NCBI RefSeq assembly: GCF_029946185.1
Contig: NZ_JAQSEA010000169.1
Span: forward strand, 1-32,953
Source of the DNA: Prosthecobacter sp.
Lineage (GTDB): Bacteria; Verrucomicrobiota; Verrucomicrobiia; Verrucomicrobiales; Verrucomicrobiaceae
Length of the DNA: 32,953 bases
Direction: 5' to 3'
Part shown: positions 21,793 to 30,467 of the stretch, in pieces
Numbering within the stretch: the stretch's first letter is position 1
How the letters are laid out: every line of letters begins with the position of its first letter
Notes under the pieces: model-generated
What the model was told of the DNA's origin: nothing
Seen by the model: only the letters and a program-made list of their open reading frames with translations
The model's database searches: none
Program-made: the position numbers and the translations under genes

Positions 21793-24027
21793 ATGCCCTC
21801 CTACGCTGACCTGAATCCCTTCATCTCCACAAGCGTGGGCGAAAATGAACTGTGGAATGCAGCCGCCTTTCTCGACGTTCCTTACATTCACTCCGTTCAG
21901 TCTGGCACGTTGCGCATCGCGGTAGATCAGGTGCGTGCCCAGCACCGCAGCCAGGTGCGTTTTGTACGGGGCGCTGGCGGTTCGGGCAAATCCCATCTCT
22001 TCTCGCGGCTTCGGCGTGAGTGTGCGGACAGTATTTTTTATGCCTACGCACCGAATCCGCCGCTGCAGCCGGAGGCCTTGGAAAATTTCATCCTCACACG
22101 CGTCGTCGGCAGCATGCGCCATCCCGCCCGCAGCAAGGAGGGCAGGGAGGCTCCCTACAGTCAGTTGCGCCTGCTCGCCTATGCCCTGCTCAAACCGGTG
22201 GTGGAGCAGAATTTCACCTTTCCTCAACTGCACGAAGCCTGGGCGGGAATCAGACTTGAGACCCGCAAGGACCTGATCCATCACGCCATCCAGCTTCTCG
22301 AAGCCGAGCACCCCATGGTTCCGCGCAGCGTGTTGCGCTGCCTCCTCAATGTCTTGCGTGACGACAAAGAGCACCTCGCCGCGCAGTGGCTTTCAGGTGC
22401 CGCCTACCTCACGGAGAATGAGCTGAAGTTCCTCGGTGTCCCAGAACCTCTGGCTCGTGCGGAAATGGGCGGCGTCATTCAGCTTTTTGGCAAGCTGGCC
22501 TCACAGGTCGGCTCACCCGTGGTCCTGGTGCTCGACCAGCTCGACCTCGTGGTCACCCAGCCTCAGTTTGATGAGATGCAGCGCCTGCTCTTTGCACTCA
22601 TCGATCAAAGTGAAAACTGGGTCGTGCTCATCGGTCTCGTGGTGGAACGTTTCGCCGCATGGGACGCTGCCCTCTCGCAGGCGTTGCGTGGCCGTGTCGG
22701 TGTGCCGGACTCAAATGCACCCCTCGGCTTCCGTCTGCCCGTCATCGACATGCTCCCAATCGCCAACGAGCAAAAGCGCCTCCTTCTCAACTGCCGGCTC
22801 GAAACCCCCGCACTCATCGCGCTGCGTCAGAACGACGGCATCACCTCAGCCATTCATCCGCTGTTGGATGAAGACGTGGCCCGGCTCACCACCGGCGGCG
22901 CAATCTTCCCACGCCATCTCCTGGCCGCTGCCGCAGAGGCCTATGCCATGCGCACCACCACCTCGGCGCTGCCACCCGAAATCGTCGCCGCCGTCGCAGC
23001 GCAGCCAGTCCCTGCCGCAATAACCCCGGTGGCCGTTTCGGTGGTGGATGAAGAGAATGATTTCCCGGTGCTCGCGGCCATACCAATGCCGACACCAGCA
23101 CCGCCGCGGCCCCTGCCACCTCCTGCGGCACTCTCAGGCTCCAAGACAAGCCTGGCGCAGAAAGTGGATGCGCTGCTCCAGCAGGCCATCTCAGCCGCCA
23201 AGGCCGACACCTCTTCACCCAGCGCCATCGATCTTGGCGAACGCGCACGCGATCTCATCGATCTCATGGTTGCCCCTCCGGTTACGATCAGTGAAGGCGA
23301 CATCCATAAAACCTACGACAACTTCGACGGCTCCGACCGCTGGTTCGAATGGGGCGGAGGCAAGGTGCGCATCGTCACCAGCGACTCCATGCGTGGCAGT
23401 TTCATTGCCGTGCTGGAGCGCATCAAGGAAGCCTGTGGCGATACCCTGCTGCTCCGCAATGACATCGCTCCTGTTTCCGGCCAGCTCACCATGGAGCTGC
23501 TCAACGCCTTCAAAGCGAAAAACACCTTCCATCACATTCCCGCAGCCGAGGCCGCCATCTTGGCTGCGCTCGCACGCATCCTCGCCGCCCAGCGCGAAGG
23601 CTCCTACGATCAGTTCGCCACCGAACCACCTGCGACGAAAGACAACGTGCTCGCCGCCTTGCGCGCACACCCCCTTCTGCGTGAACTCAAACTCTGGGAC
23701 ATGATTCAAAAGGTTCAGGCACCAAAACAGGCACCTCCCGGCCCGCATCAGTCTTCCGTGCTCTCATCGATCATCCGGCCCCCGGCTCCACCCATGGCCA
23801 AACCACCGGTGATCCCAAATGCTGGGCTCTCCGCAGTGCCAGGTGCGAAGCCCCCACCCCCACCTGCATACACGGGCGCCATCAAACCGCTCGCCAGGCC
23901 GCCTTCCGCACCCATTTCAAAACCCATCGCTAAACCGCCCGCTCCACCCATGATGAAGCCGCCCACAGGTGTGGCGCGTCCGCCCATGTCCAAGCTGCCG
24001 CCTCCATCGCAAGGCAACGCCGCCTAA
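21793..24027 (+). CDS. P-loop ATPase with proline-rich linker and tail
   Basis: A 744-residue protein, cytosolic by appearance. An N-terminal segment (NPFISTSVGE, DVPYIHS) precedes the ATPase core with Walker A GAGGSGKS (residues 60-67) and Walker B VVLVLDQLD (Asp248, then Asp251). This layout resembles AAA+/STAND/KAP-like ATPases used in signalling and defence, but I cannot place it in a named family. Residues about 400-450 are a Pro/Ala-rich linker. Residues 475-650 form a second domain I do not recognise (WFEWGGGKVRIVTSDSMRG, LLLRNDIAPVSGQLTMELL). The last 90 residues are a Pro/Ala/Lys repeat-rich tail (KPPAPPMMKPP, ARPPMSKLPPP). It follows the winged-helix-like gene by 45 nt and ends just before a strong terminator. 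Confidence 0.88.
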   Translation: MPSYADLNPFISTSVGENELWNAAAFLDVPYIHSVQSGTLRIAVDQVRAQHRSQVRFVRGAGGSGKSHLFSRLRRECADSIFYAYAPNPPLQPEALENFILTRVVGSMRHPARSKEGREAPYSQLRLLAYALLKPVVEQNFTFPQLHEAWAGIRLETRKDLIHHAIQLLEAEHPMVPRSVLRCLLNVLRDDKEHLAAQWLSGAAYLTENELKFLGVPEPLARAEMGGVIQLFGKLASQVGSPVVLVLDQLDLVVTQPQFDEMQRLLFALIDQSENWVVLIGLVVERFAAWDAALSQALRGRVGVPDSNAPLGFRLPVIDMLPIANEQKRLLLNCRLETPALIALRQNDGITSAIHPLLDEDVARLTTGGAIFPRHLLAAAAEAYAMRTTTSALPPEIVAAVAAQPVPAAITPVAVSVVDEENDFPVLAAIPMPTPAPPRPLPPPAALSGSKTSLAQKVDALLQQAISAAKADTSSPSAIDLGERARDLIDLMVAPPVTISEGDIHKTYDNFDGSDRWFEWGGGKVRIVTSDSMRGSFIAVLERIKEACGDTLLLRNDIAPVSGQLTMELLNAFKAKNTFHHIPAAEAAILAALARILAAQREGSYDQFATEPPATKDNVLAALRAHPLLRELKLWDMIQKVQAPKQAPPGPHQSSVLSSIIRPPAPPMAKPPVIPNAGLSAVPGAKPPPPPAYTGAIKPLARPPSAPISKPIAKPPAPPMMKPPTGVARPPMSKLPPPSQGNAA

Positions 24028-24057
24028 GCAGATCCAAAACCACTGAAACAGGTGTCA

Positions 24058-24129
24058 CAGCCTTCATAAGGTAGCCCTGTTCATGCGGAACAGGAAAGTC
24101 CTTGTTGCTCAGCAACAAGGCTGCTTTTT
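24058..24129 (+). terminator. Compound intrinsic terminator
   Basis: CCTTGTTGC and GCAACAAGG form a perfect 9-bp stem with loop TCA (24100-24120), followed after 4 nt by TTTTT (24125-24129). Upstream, CCTGTTC (24076-24082) and GAACAGG (24088-24094) make another 7-bp hairpin. CAGCCTT (24058-24064) can pair with AAGGCTG (24117-24123), closing both into a three-way structure that competes with the base of the second hairpin. It lies between the ATPase stop and the convergent sialidase-like gene. Confidence 0.75.
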
Positions 24130-24145
24130 GAACCTTCGAAGAGAT

Positions 24146-25447
24146 CTAATAAATCAGTCTGCGGAAGTTCTGCACCCGGTGGAACGTGATCAAATTCCCA
24201 TTATGCGCTGAATGCGCATGCTCATTACCACTCCGGCTCACAATGCAAAGATCCTCACCATCAATGCACATCGCCGCATAATGCCGCGACTCTTTCGGCG
24301 TCTCCCCCTGGCACACCAGACCCGCAAAGCACCAGTCGATCATGTTCTTCGAAAAATGCAGCACCAGACGCTGCCTCTCATTGTCCGGCAGCCCCCACCG
24401 CTCCGGCGGCAGACGCTCCGGCCGCGTCATCGAGTCAGTCGATTGCGAGCTAAGCAGCCAGTAGAGTTTTGTCTTCACATCCCACTCCACATGAAAACGC
24501 ATCTGCCCGCCAGGGCAGGGGGCATACAGCATCGGCGTGCCAGCCGGCGTCTTCACCACCGACGTCGTCATGCTGCCATCCTCATTCTCCTTCACTTGCG
24601 CGATGGCCGCATAGTTCGTCATGCCCGTATGCGCGCGCATCCACAGGTGAAAAGTTTTCCCTTCAGGATCGCACCACACATGGTCGGGATCCGTAAACTG
24701 CACCACATTCGTCTCCAGCCACCCAAGCGGCGCGATGCCACGCCCCTTCGGCGGCACCAGAAAAGTCACCTTCTTCCGATCCACCGGATAAAACGGCAGC
24801 CCAAACGCATTTGGCATCTGCGTTTCAGGTGCGTCCTCAAACACCAGTTCACTGGCAAAGGTCCAGTTCGCACGGTCCGTCAGATCAGCATCCGCCCTCG
24901 CCCGCATCAGCACCGGCGCGAGATCCGCCACCTGCCAGCCCTGAATGCCTCGCTTGGGCGCATGCTTCTCCATCACAAGATACACGTTCCCCTTCGCAAA
25001 CAGAACATTGCATGCGGACTGGTGCCAGATGCCCGTGTCATTGAGGAACTTCCGTTCACTCCACGTCACGCCGCCGTCATCGGAACGCACGATGCCCACC
25101 TGCTTGCCACGTCCAAGGATGTACACCGTCTTCCCCGCAACAAACGGTCGCGCAAAACTGAGATCGAAATTCGCCCGATGCACCCAAGTTTTGCCGCCAT
25201 CATCACTGGTAAGGATACGGGACTCATGAAACGGCTTCTTCTCGGGAGTCACCGCCTTTCCCGCAGAGGAAACTTCATGTGTCACAACCATCCTTCCCGA
25301 GGGCAGTCGGCAAATCCCCGGCGTATAGCCATAGATGCGCGCCGGATCTGGCGAAGTCCAGATCGCGACATGATCTTGCGCCAGCGGCCTGAATTGAGCC
25401 GCAAGCGGCAGCGCGATGGCAGCGAACAGTATGAGGAGGCGATTCAT
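24146..25447 (-). CDS. Secreted sialidase-like BNR/Asp-box protein
   Basis: A 433-residue protein starting MNRLLILFAAIALPLAAQ, a signal peptide. ARIYGYTPGICRLPSGRM recalls the start of the sialidase fold (Arg-Ile-Tyr/Pro followed by a Leu-Pro-x-Gly strand). Two Asp boxes follow, SDDGGKTW (81-88) and SDDGGVTW (122-129). The fold is a six-bladed propeller; the usual Arg triad of true sialidases cannot be confirmed by eye, so the enzyme activity is open. A GTG start at 25462 would overlap the upstream stop (GTGA). The ATG at 25447 gives a better signal peptide. It is the last gene of the three-gene minus-strand unit with the FAD-oxidoreductase and FG-GAP genes. Confidence 0.86.
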   Translation of the reverse strand: MNRLLILFAAIALPLAAQFRPLAQDHVAIWTSPDPARIYGYTPGICRLPSGRMVVTHEVSSAGKAVTPEKKPFHESRILTSDDGGKTWVHRANFDLSFARPFVAGKTVYILGRGKQVGIVRSDDGGVTWSERKFLNDTGIWHQSACNVLFAKGNVYLVMEKHAPKRGIQGWQVADLAPVLMRARADADLTDRANWTFASELVFEDAPETQMPNAFGLPFYPVDRKKVTFLVPPKGRGIAPLGWLETNVVQFTDPDHVWCDPEGKTFHLWMRAHTGMTNYAAIAQVKENEDGSMTTSVVKTPAGTPMLYAPCPGGQMRFHVEWDVKTKLYWLLSSQSTDSMTRPERLPPERWGLPDNERQRLVLHFSKNMIDWCFAGLVCQGETPKESRHYAAMCIDGEDLCIVSRSGNEHAHSAHNGNLITFHRVQNFRRLIY

Positions 25448-25458
25448 GATGGACGAAT

Positions 25459-26997
25459 TCACTGCGGCTGGATCACCTGGCCCTGCTGCTGCAAAAGTGT
25501 CTGCAAAGGTTCGATCAGCACGCGGCGCAGCGGAGTATCATTGAGAATCGCCAGATGCGCCGCCACACCCGCCGCCTGACCCAGCGCCATCCAAGTCGGC
25601 TCCAGTCGAATGCTCGAAAACGCCACATGCGTCGTGCTGGCAGGCACCGGAACAATGAGCCCATCGATCTTCTTCGGGATCATGATGCGATACGGAATCT
25701 GATACGGCCGCGTGATCTTCTTCAGCATGCCGAGATAACCTTCCAGCACCACCGTGTCGCCGGGCTGGCGCTTCTGCATCGGAAAGCTGTCGATGGGAAA
25801 CTCACCCACCGCGATGGCATCCTCATGCATCCGCTCGGAGGGCAGCCCATGCTGCTCGGTGATGTTGCGCTCACTCAGCGTGAACTCGCCCACGAGCCTG
25901 CGACCTTCACGGACGTAAAGCTGAAAGGGGAAGTGGTTGTATTCCGGAAACTCATCGCGGCAGGGCTGGTACTTGAGCGCCGTCTCATGCGCATTCTCCG
26001 GCACTTCGCTGTCATGCTGCAGAAACCACAGCAGCCCCAGCGAGAGATCGCGAATCTTGGCCGTGATGCGTTCGCGCTCCGGCCAAGCGGCTTCGATGTA
26101 GCCTGCGTTTTCCTCGGCGAAGACAAACCCCAGCGGCACGGGCTTCATGTTCAGCTCCACCTTGTCATTCGGCAGCTTGCGCACCGTGAAGGCGATGGTG
26201 GTCAGGTTGCTGCCAAACCTGCCGCCTTTGAGATCATCGAAGTAACCGACGTAGCGCGTACGATCATATCCCGCAGGCGCTGCAACGAGCGGCACCTGAT
26301 TCTCCACGTTCGATGAAAGTGGAATCCGAAAGGTGAACGCCTGCATGCGTTTGTCTCCCGCCCCCGTGCCGCCGATGCGTTCACCACCGGGGACGTTGTA
26401 AATGTGCCCGGCGTGGGGTTCACCAAAGTCATCTCTCGACTCACGACCCAGCCTGAATTCCGCACCCGCCGCAGCAATCAAATCGCCTTCGTAAGTCGCA
26501 TCCACAAACACCTTCGCTCTCAGTTTCTGCTCCACATTCGTGGACCGGTTCATGATCGTCACCGCCACCACCCGGTCATCCTTCATCTCAGCGCTCACGA
26601 GTTGATGATGCTTCAGCACCGTGATCTTGGGCTGCTCCGCAATGAAGCCCTCAAACACCTGCTCCGCCACCCGCGGCTCATACCAGTACCCATCCTTGCA
26701 AAGTTTCACGTTCTCCGAGTCCGCTCCATAAGCCGCGATATATTGCGCCTTCACGCGATCCACGAACTCACGAAAAAATCCTTGAATCATCGCTCGGTTC
26801 TCGATGTCACTCGCCCCGAGCCCGCTCGCGCTCATGCCGCCGATGCGCTTGTGATATTCCACCAAGGTCACCGTATGCCCCATTCGAGCTGCGGTCACTG
26901 CGGTGGCGATACCACCCGGCGTGCCACCAATGACAACGACATCCTGCGCGTGCAGAGCGGAGGCGACCAGTATGCTAAAAAAGTAGAAGTATCTCAT
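25459..26997 (-). CDS. Exported FAD-dependent oxidoreductase
   Basis: A 512-residue protein of the FAD_oxidored family (PF12831-like). A short signal-like N-terminus (YFYFFSILVASALHA) is followed directly by the dinucleotide-binding motif VVVIGGTPGGIATAV and the strand VTLVEYHKRIGG. Further family features are the KVFVDATYEGDLIAAAG segment, which in relatives contacts FAD, and C-terminal PYRIMIPKKIDGLIVP and HVAFSSIRLEPTWMALGQAAGVAA. Its substrate is unknown; such proteins are often found with glycan-degradation genes. Export of a flavoprotein is notable because flavin must be loaded before or after transport; no twin-arginine pair is present. It overlaps the upstream FG-GAP gene by ATGA and reaches the sialidase-like gene downstream. 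Confidence 0.91.
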   Translation of the reverse strand: MRYFYFFSILVASALHAQDVVVIGGTPGGIATAVTAARMGHTVTLVEYHKRIGGMSASGLGASDIENRAMIQGFFREFVDRVKAQYIAAYGADSENVKLCKDGYWYEPRVAEQVFEGFIAEQPKITVLKHHQLVSAEMKDDRVVAVTIMNRSTNVEQKLRAKVFVDATYEGDLIAAAGAEFRLGRESRDDFGEPHAGHIYNVPGGERIGGTGAGDKRMQAFTFRIPLSSNVENQVPLVAAPAGYDRTRYVGYFDDLKGGRFGSNLTTIAFTVRKLPNDKVELNMKPVPLGFVFAEENAGYIEAAWPERERITAKIRDLSLGLLWFLQHDSEVPENAHETALKYQPCRDEFPEYNHFPFQLYVREGRRLVGEFTLSERNITEQHGLPSERMHEDAIAVGEFPIDSFPMQKRQPGDTVVLEGYLGMLKKITRPYQIPYRIMIPKKIDGLIVPVPASTTHVAFSSIRLEPTWMALGQAAGVAAHLAILNDTPLRRVLIEPLQTLLQQQGQVIQPQ

Positions 26998-28985
26998 GGC
27001 TTCGTTTGTAGTTTTTTCCCCGGCAGCAGAAACATCCGCCCGGCCTCATTGCAGATCAGCAGATTCGGTCCGTTGCCGCCCAGCATCGTACCCACAGCAC
27101 CCGTTTCATGCGCCCCACCCGGTTGGATGACTTGCTCCTCATCATCCTGAAACGTCAGCGGCCTCGCAAACTTCATCTTCGCATTCGTTCCCGTGTTCAG
27201 CATCACCAGTGGCGTTCCCAGTGTCTTCTTCAGCTTGGTCGGCAGCGCAGAATCCACCAGCCTTCCGATCAATCCCCCAACCACTGGATTCTGCCCCAGC
27301 GCCGCCATAGGATAACCCGTCTCACGATCAGGAATCGAACACACCCGACCCGTGCCGATGACGAAATCCAGCTTCCCATCCTGATTCCAGTCGAAGAAGT
27401 CCAGCTTGCAGCGTCCACTCATGCCCCCCACTCCGCCGCTTGCACCAATACGTTCCCCGTCATCCAGCAGGAGCTTGCCACCATCTCCAACATTGTAGTC
27501 ATCAATGCGCCAGTAGAGATGAAATTGGTCTTCTCCATCCACGATGGCCAGCGCCACCCGCTCGCCGATCTTCGCCAGCGCCGGACGGCAGCGCCACATG
27601 CCATGGAGATCCACGCCATCGCAATAAATCGGATGCGCAGGATCTAGCTTCGGCTCCCTCTGGGTGCCGCGATTGAGATAAATCAGGTAGTTCCCCGTGA
27701 TGTCACCCGTGATCAGATCCGGCAGAGCATCCCCATTCCAGTCGATCACATTCGGCGAGAGATACCCCCACCGCGCCTCCTGCACCCCCTGCAAACTACC
27801 CGCATACCCCGCCTGCACCTGAATCTCACGCCCACCCGCCTGCACACGTGTTGCCGGCAAAAACTTCGGCTCGTCATTGCTGCCGATGTTTCTAAAGAAC
27901 AGCACAAAGCCCTCCGAATTACCTGCAAGAATGTCCAGCACCCCATCACCATCCCAATCCACCGTCGTCGGTGAGGGCAATGTGCCCGCGTAAAGATCCG
28001 CATGCTCCTGCAGCACGGAAACCGGCTCCTTGCAGACAGGTGCGCCCATCTTCGTGAACTTCCCCGTGAAGCGATAGAAGTAGAGCGATCCCTCACCACA
28101 GGCGATGACTCCACCCCCATACGCACACACACTGGGATTGATGCTCGGATGCCGCAGCGCATTGCCATCCTCACCCGCAATGAGTCGCTTCGTTTCCAGA
28201 TCAAAACCGCTCGCCGCCTTGTTGTGATAATACACCAGATTCCCCTGCCGCGATCCCGTCACCAGATCGTGCTCACGGCCTGCACCCAAGTTCACCGCCG
28301 TGATGCCGTGCATGGAAAAATAGACCTCATTCTTCGTCTTCGTGATCTGCTTCGTGACCCCATCGGCGCTGACGCCCATGAGATAACGATACCGCAACTC
28401 CCCCACCGCAATGCCAGATGAGTTGAAAGGCCGCCACTCCTCCGTGTTCGGACTTCCCTCAGCCCCTTGACCACCATTCGACATTTCAAACACCAGATCG
28501 TAACCGCCGTCATCATTCACCAGCACGCCAAGACTGGAGGGCGATTTCACCGCCTTCGGCAGCTTCTCCCTCTTCGTCTCGCGAAACTCCAGCTTCTCCC
28601 GGTCAAGCTCCGTCGTCACCAGCTCATCCTTGTCGATCCACAGACCTGTGATGATCCCATCCTTTCGCTGAAACACACTGCCCTTGTCCTTAAACGCACA
28701 CTTCACTTCCACCGGCTGCGCAAACACCGGCGCACCCGTTTCCGCAGTGTCCACCCATCGAAACAAATGCACCGCCTGCGGCCCGCCATAACCAGCCACA
28801 AACAAATCCGGCTCCTTCCCAGCAAACACCCGTGCATGACCCAGCACATGATGATTCAGATTCACCAAAGCCAGCGGCCCACGTCCATGGGCCGCTGCCG
28901 ATGGCAGCGCCTTCGTGCCCGACGGCAGATGGGGTTCGGCACCGCACAATGCGGTAAAAAAGAGGAACAGGAGAAGTGGCTTCAT
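26994..28985 (-). CDS. Secreted FG-GAP/VCBS-repeat protein
   Basis: A 663-residue protein starting MKPLLLFLFFTALCGAEP, a signal peptide; the open frame continues upstream to 29210 but without signs of coding. Calcium-binding FG-GAP/VCBS-type motifs are visible, such as VDWDGDGVLDILAG, IDWNGDALPDLITGD and FDWNQDGKLDFVIGTG, as expected of a beta-propeller with Asp-rich loops. No catalytic motif is seen. Roles in carbohydrate binding or protein contact on the cell surface are typical of the fold but are not shown here. It is the first gene of the three-gene operon; its stop overlaps the FAD-oxidoreductase start (ATGA). The 145-bp region before it should carry the promoter. Confidence 0.9.
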   Translation of the reverse strand: MKPLLLFLFFTALCGAEPHLPSGTKALPSAAAHGRGPLALVNLNHHVLGHARVFAGKEPDLFVAGYGGPQAVHLFRWVDTAETGAPVFAQPVEVKCAFKDKGSVFQRKDGIITGLWIDKDELVTTELDREKLEFRETKREKLPKAVKSPSSLGVLVNDDGGYDLVFEMSNGGQGAEGSPNTEEWRPFNSSGIAVGELRYRYLMGVSADGVTKQITKTKNEVYFSMHGITAVNLGAGREHDLVTGSRQGNLVYYHNKAASGFDLETKRLIAGEDGNALRHPSINPSVCAYGGGVIACGEGSLYFYRFTGKFTKMGAPVCKEPVSVLQEHADLYAGTLPSPTTVDWDGDGVLDILAGNSEGFVLFFRNIGSNDEPKFLPATRVQAGGREIQVQAGYAGSLQGVQEARWGYLSPNVIDWNGDALPDLITGDITGNYLIYLNRGTQREPKLDPAHPIYCDGVDLHGMWRCRPALAKIGERVALAIVDGEDQFHLYWRIDDYNVGDGGKLLLDDGERIGASGGVGGMSGRCKLDFFDWNQDGKLDFVIGTGRVCSIPDRETGYPMAALGQNPVVGGLIGRLVDSALPTKLKKTLGTPLVMLNTGTNAKMKFARPLTFQDDEEQVIQPGGAHETGAVGTMLGGNGPNLLICNEAGRMFLLPGKKLQTKP

Positions 28986-29130
28986 GGCAGATTCGACGGA
29001 CAACCGAGTCGGTAGGTTACTCGTAACGCTGCATTCACAGCAGCATTTATCCACCTTCAGCATCGAGTTGATGCCGAATCTTGAACCCACATGAGCATTT
29101 TTGACATGCCGCCCCGACGCCCAATCGAAG
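28986..29130 (-). promoter_or_regulatory. Upstream region of the FG-GAP operon with two inverted repeats
   Basis: GTTAC-TC-GTAAC (29016-29027) and GCATC-GAGTT-GATGC (29060-29074) are perfect short dyads in the gap between the FG-GAP gene and the NTF2-like gene. They could be an operator or a leader hairpin. No convincing -35/-10 pair was found. Confidence 0.3.
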
Positions 29131-29571
29131 CTACTTCGTCGGCGGTGCCAGTTTGCACGACTGCCAGGCCAGAAAGCGCCATTGTCCGCCCTCCAGACGC
29201 CACACCGCAAGGAAAGCCAGCGTAGGCTCGATAGGACCCGTTTCGAGGCCGATCTTCAAGTTGGCACTGCCAGTCATCAGCGCGATGTCGGGTGCGGGGA
29301 AGGTGAACTGACGCTCCACATAATCGACCGCCAGATACTTCGTGCTGCCCTTGAGCAGCGACTCAATGAACGATGCCTTGGTGTCCACCACGCCGGAGGA
29401 GTGCGCGTAGCGGAGTTCATCAGAAAAAATCGCGCTGAGCTTGTCCCGGTCCGGCGACTTCATCGCAGCCACGCGCACATCATCCGCCGCCTGCACAGCA
29501 GCAAGGGGCGCGTCTTCCGCAAAGGAGATGAAACTGACGAGGCAGATCAGGGAGGTGAGCAGTGTTTTCAT
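29131..29571 (-). CDS. Secreted NTF2-like (DUF4440/SnoaL) protein
   Basis: A 146-residue protein. The start MKTLLTSLICLVSFISFAED is a signal peptide. The mature part has the alpha-plus-beta layout of the NTF2-like superfamily: a leading helix ending in DDVRVAAMKSPDRDKLSAIFSDELRYAHSSG, then strands FTFPAPDIALMTGSANLKI, LAFLAVWRLEGGQWRFLAWQ. DELRYAHSSG followed by a helix and an alternating strand set is typical of DUF4440. The fold forms a pocket and can be a small-molecule or peptide binder, or an enzyme; no catalytic residues stand out. It is on the same strand as the FG-GAP operon, 145 nt upstream of it, and may be transcribed separately. Confidence 0.8.
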   Translation of the reverse strand: MKTLLTSLICLVSFISFAEDAPLAAVQAADDVRVAAMKSPDRDKLSAIFSDELRYAHSSGVVDTKASFIESLLKGSTKYLAVDYVERQFTFPAPDIALMTGSANLKIGLETGPIEPTLAFLAVWRLEGGQWRFLAWQSCKLAPPTK

Positions 29572-29681
29572 GGAGCAGGTGTTTGGGTAGTCAGTTGTTT
29601 AACAATAAAATTCCAGATGTCGCCATACCTATCGATGGGATGACCGGGATACTTCACGTACAGGGGCTCTGACACAGGGGG

Positions 29682-29867
29682 CTAGCAGGTGAATTGAATC
29701 AAACCCGTAGATAATGCGATGATCACTGCCAGCACGCAGCCAACAGCAATCCCCAAAGAGATCACCGCAGCCCGCGCAATCCATCGACAGACAATGATTC
29801 CAGATTGAGACTGCCCTCCGTGGTCTGGCTCCGGCTCCGTGTTAGGGATGTGGGCTTGATCAGTCAT
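29682..29867 (-). CDS. 61-residue single-TM membrane protein
   Basis: A small protein whose start codon overlaps the stop of the phosphatase-like gene by 4 nt (ATGA), the main reason to accept it. The N-terminal half is polar (Asp/Glu/Pro/Gln/Ser). Residues about 33-56 form one membrane span (AAVISLGIAVGCVLAVIIAL), and the protein ends in IQFTC. It is likely inserted in the inner membrane with the polar tail inside or outside; topology is not settled. No family was recognised. It may assist or anchor the phosphatase. Confidence 0.68.
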   Translation of the reverse strand: MTDQAHIPNTEPEPDHGGQSQSGIIVCRWIARAAVISLGIAVGCVLAVIIALSTGLIQFTC

Positions 29868-30427
29868 TGCCTCTGTCCTGGTTGAGGTTTGTCTCGATGG
29901 GCGATGCGTTGAGCAATTTCGCCGGCGAGATCCTCTGCATCGAATCCAGCAGACCGGGCGAGACCAAGAATTTCATCCGCATGGGGTCCATCGGTTTGGG
30001 ATGCTTTCGCCAGTGCATAGAGACGCACCGCGCGACGGCCCGTCCGGCAATACAACACCGCAGGCTTGTCAATATCCCTCAAAACCGACTGCAAGGAACC
30101 CACCGCTTCATCCGGAATCTTATCGTGAGGAACGGGAATGTAGTGAAATTCCATTCCGCTTGCCTTGGCTGCCCGCTGTATCTCTTCTGATGAAGGCTGG
30201 TCGGTAACCTCGCCATCCGGCCGCATGTCGATGACTGTTTGGATTTGCTGCTGCCTTAGAAAGCGCATGTCGCCGGGCTTTAATTGCGAGGTGAGGAACA
30301 CTTGATCGGTGATTCTTGTGAGCTTCGGTTGAAGGCTATCCTCATGCCTGCGTTGCAGATAGAAGTAGCCTAGGGCCACGGTCATGGTGCACACGACAGT
30401 TAAACCAAATAGCTTGAGATAGTGCAT
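29864..30427 (-). CDS. Membrane-anchored DUF442/BLH-type phosphatase
   Basis: A 187-residue protein when begun at ATG 30427 (MHYLKLFGLTVVCTMTVALG, a membrane anchor or uncleaved signal); a GTG at 30475 would add 16 residues. The rest matches the DUF442 (beta-lactamase hydrolase-like) phosphatase group: ITDQVFLTSQLKPGDMRFL, QTVIDMRPDGE, FHYIPVPHD, and the active-site loop YCRTGRR, with Cys127 and Arg132 in Cys-x4-Arg spacing. Relatives dephosphorylate proteins or act in sulfide metabolism when fused to other domains. The soluble part would be on whichever side the anchor directs it. It overlaps the 61-residue gene by ATGA. Base composition here looks less GC-rich than average for the window. 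Confidence 0.84.
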   Translation of the reverse strand: MHYLKLFGLTVVCTMTVALGYFYLQRRHEDSLQPKLTRITDQVFLTSQLKPGDMRFLRQQQIQTVIDMRPDGEVTDQPSSEEIQRAAKASGMEFHYIPVPHDKIPDEAVGSLQSVLRDIDKPAVLYCRTGRRAVRLYALAKASQTDGPHADEILGLARSAGFDAEDLAGEIAQRIAHRDKPQPGQRQ

Positions 30428-30429
30428 GG

Positions 30430-30467
30430 GTCGAAGGTTGAATTCCGTTATTCTGAACAGCTTCGAC
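30430..30467 (-). promoter_or_regulatory. Inverted repeat upstream of the phosphatase gene
   Basis: GTCGAAG (30430-30436) and CTTCGAC (30461-30467) are perfect inverted copies with 24 nt between them. They begin directly before the ATG at 30427. They could form a stem in the leader or mark a regulator site. If translation starts at 30475 instead, they would be coding. Confidence 0.35.

Noticed and set aside
24212-25579. Open frame of 455 codons on the plus strand
   Set aside because: It is opposite the sialidase-like and FAD-oxidoreductase genes. The translation is rich in Arg, His and Pro with no domain features.
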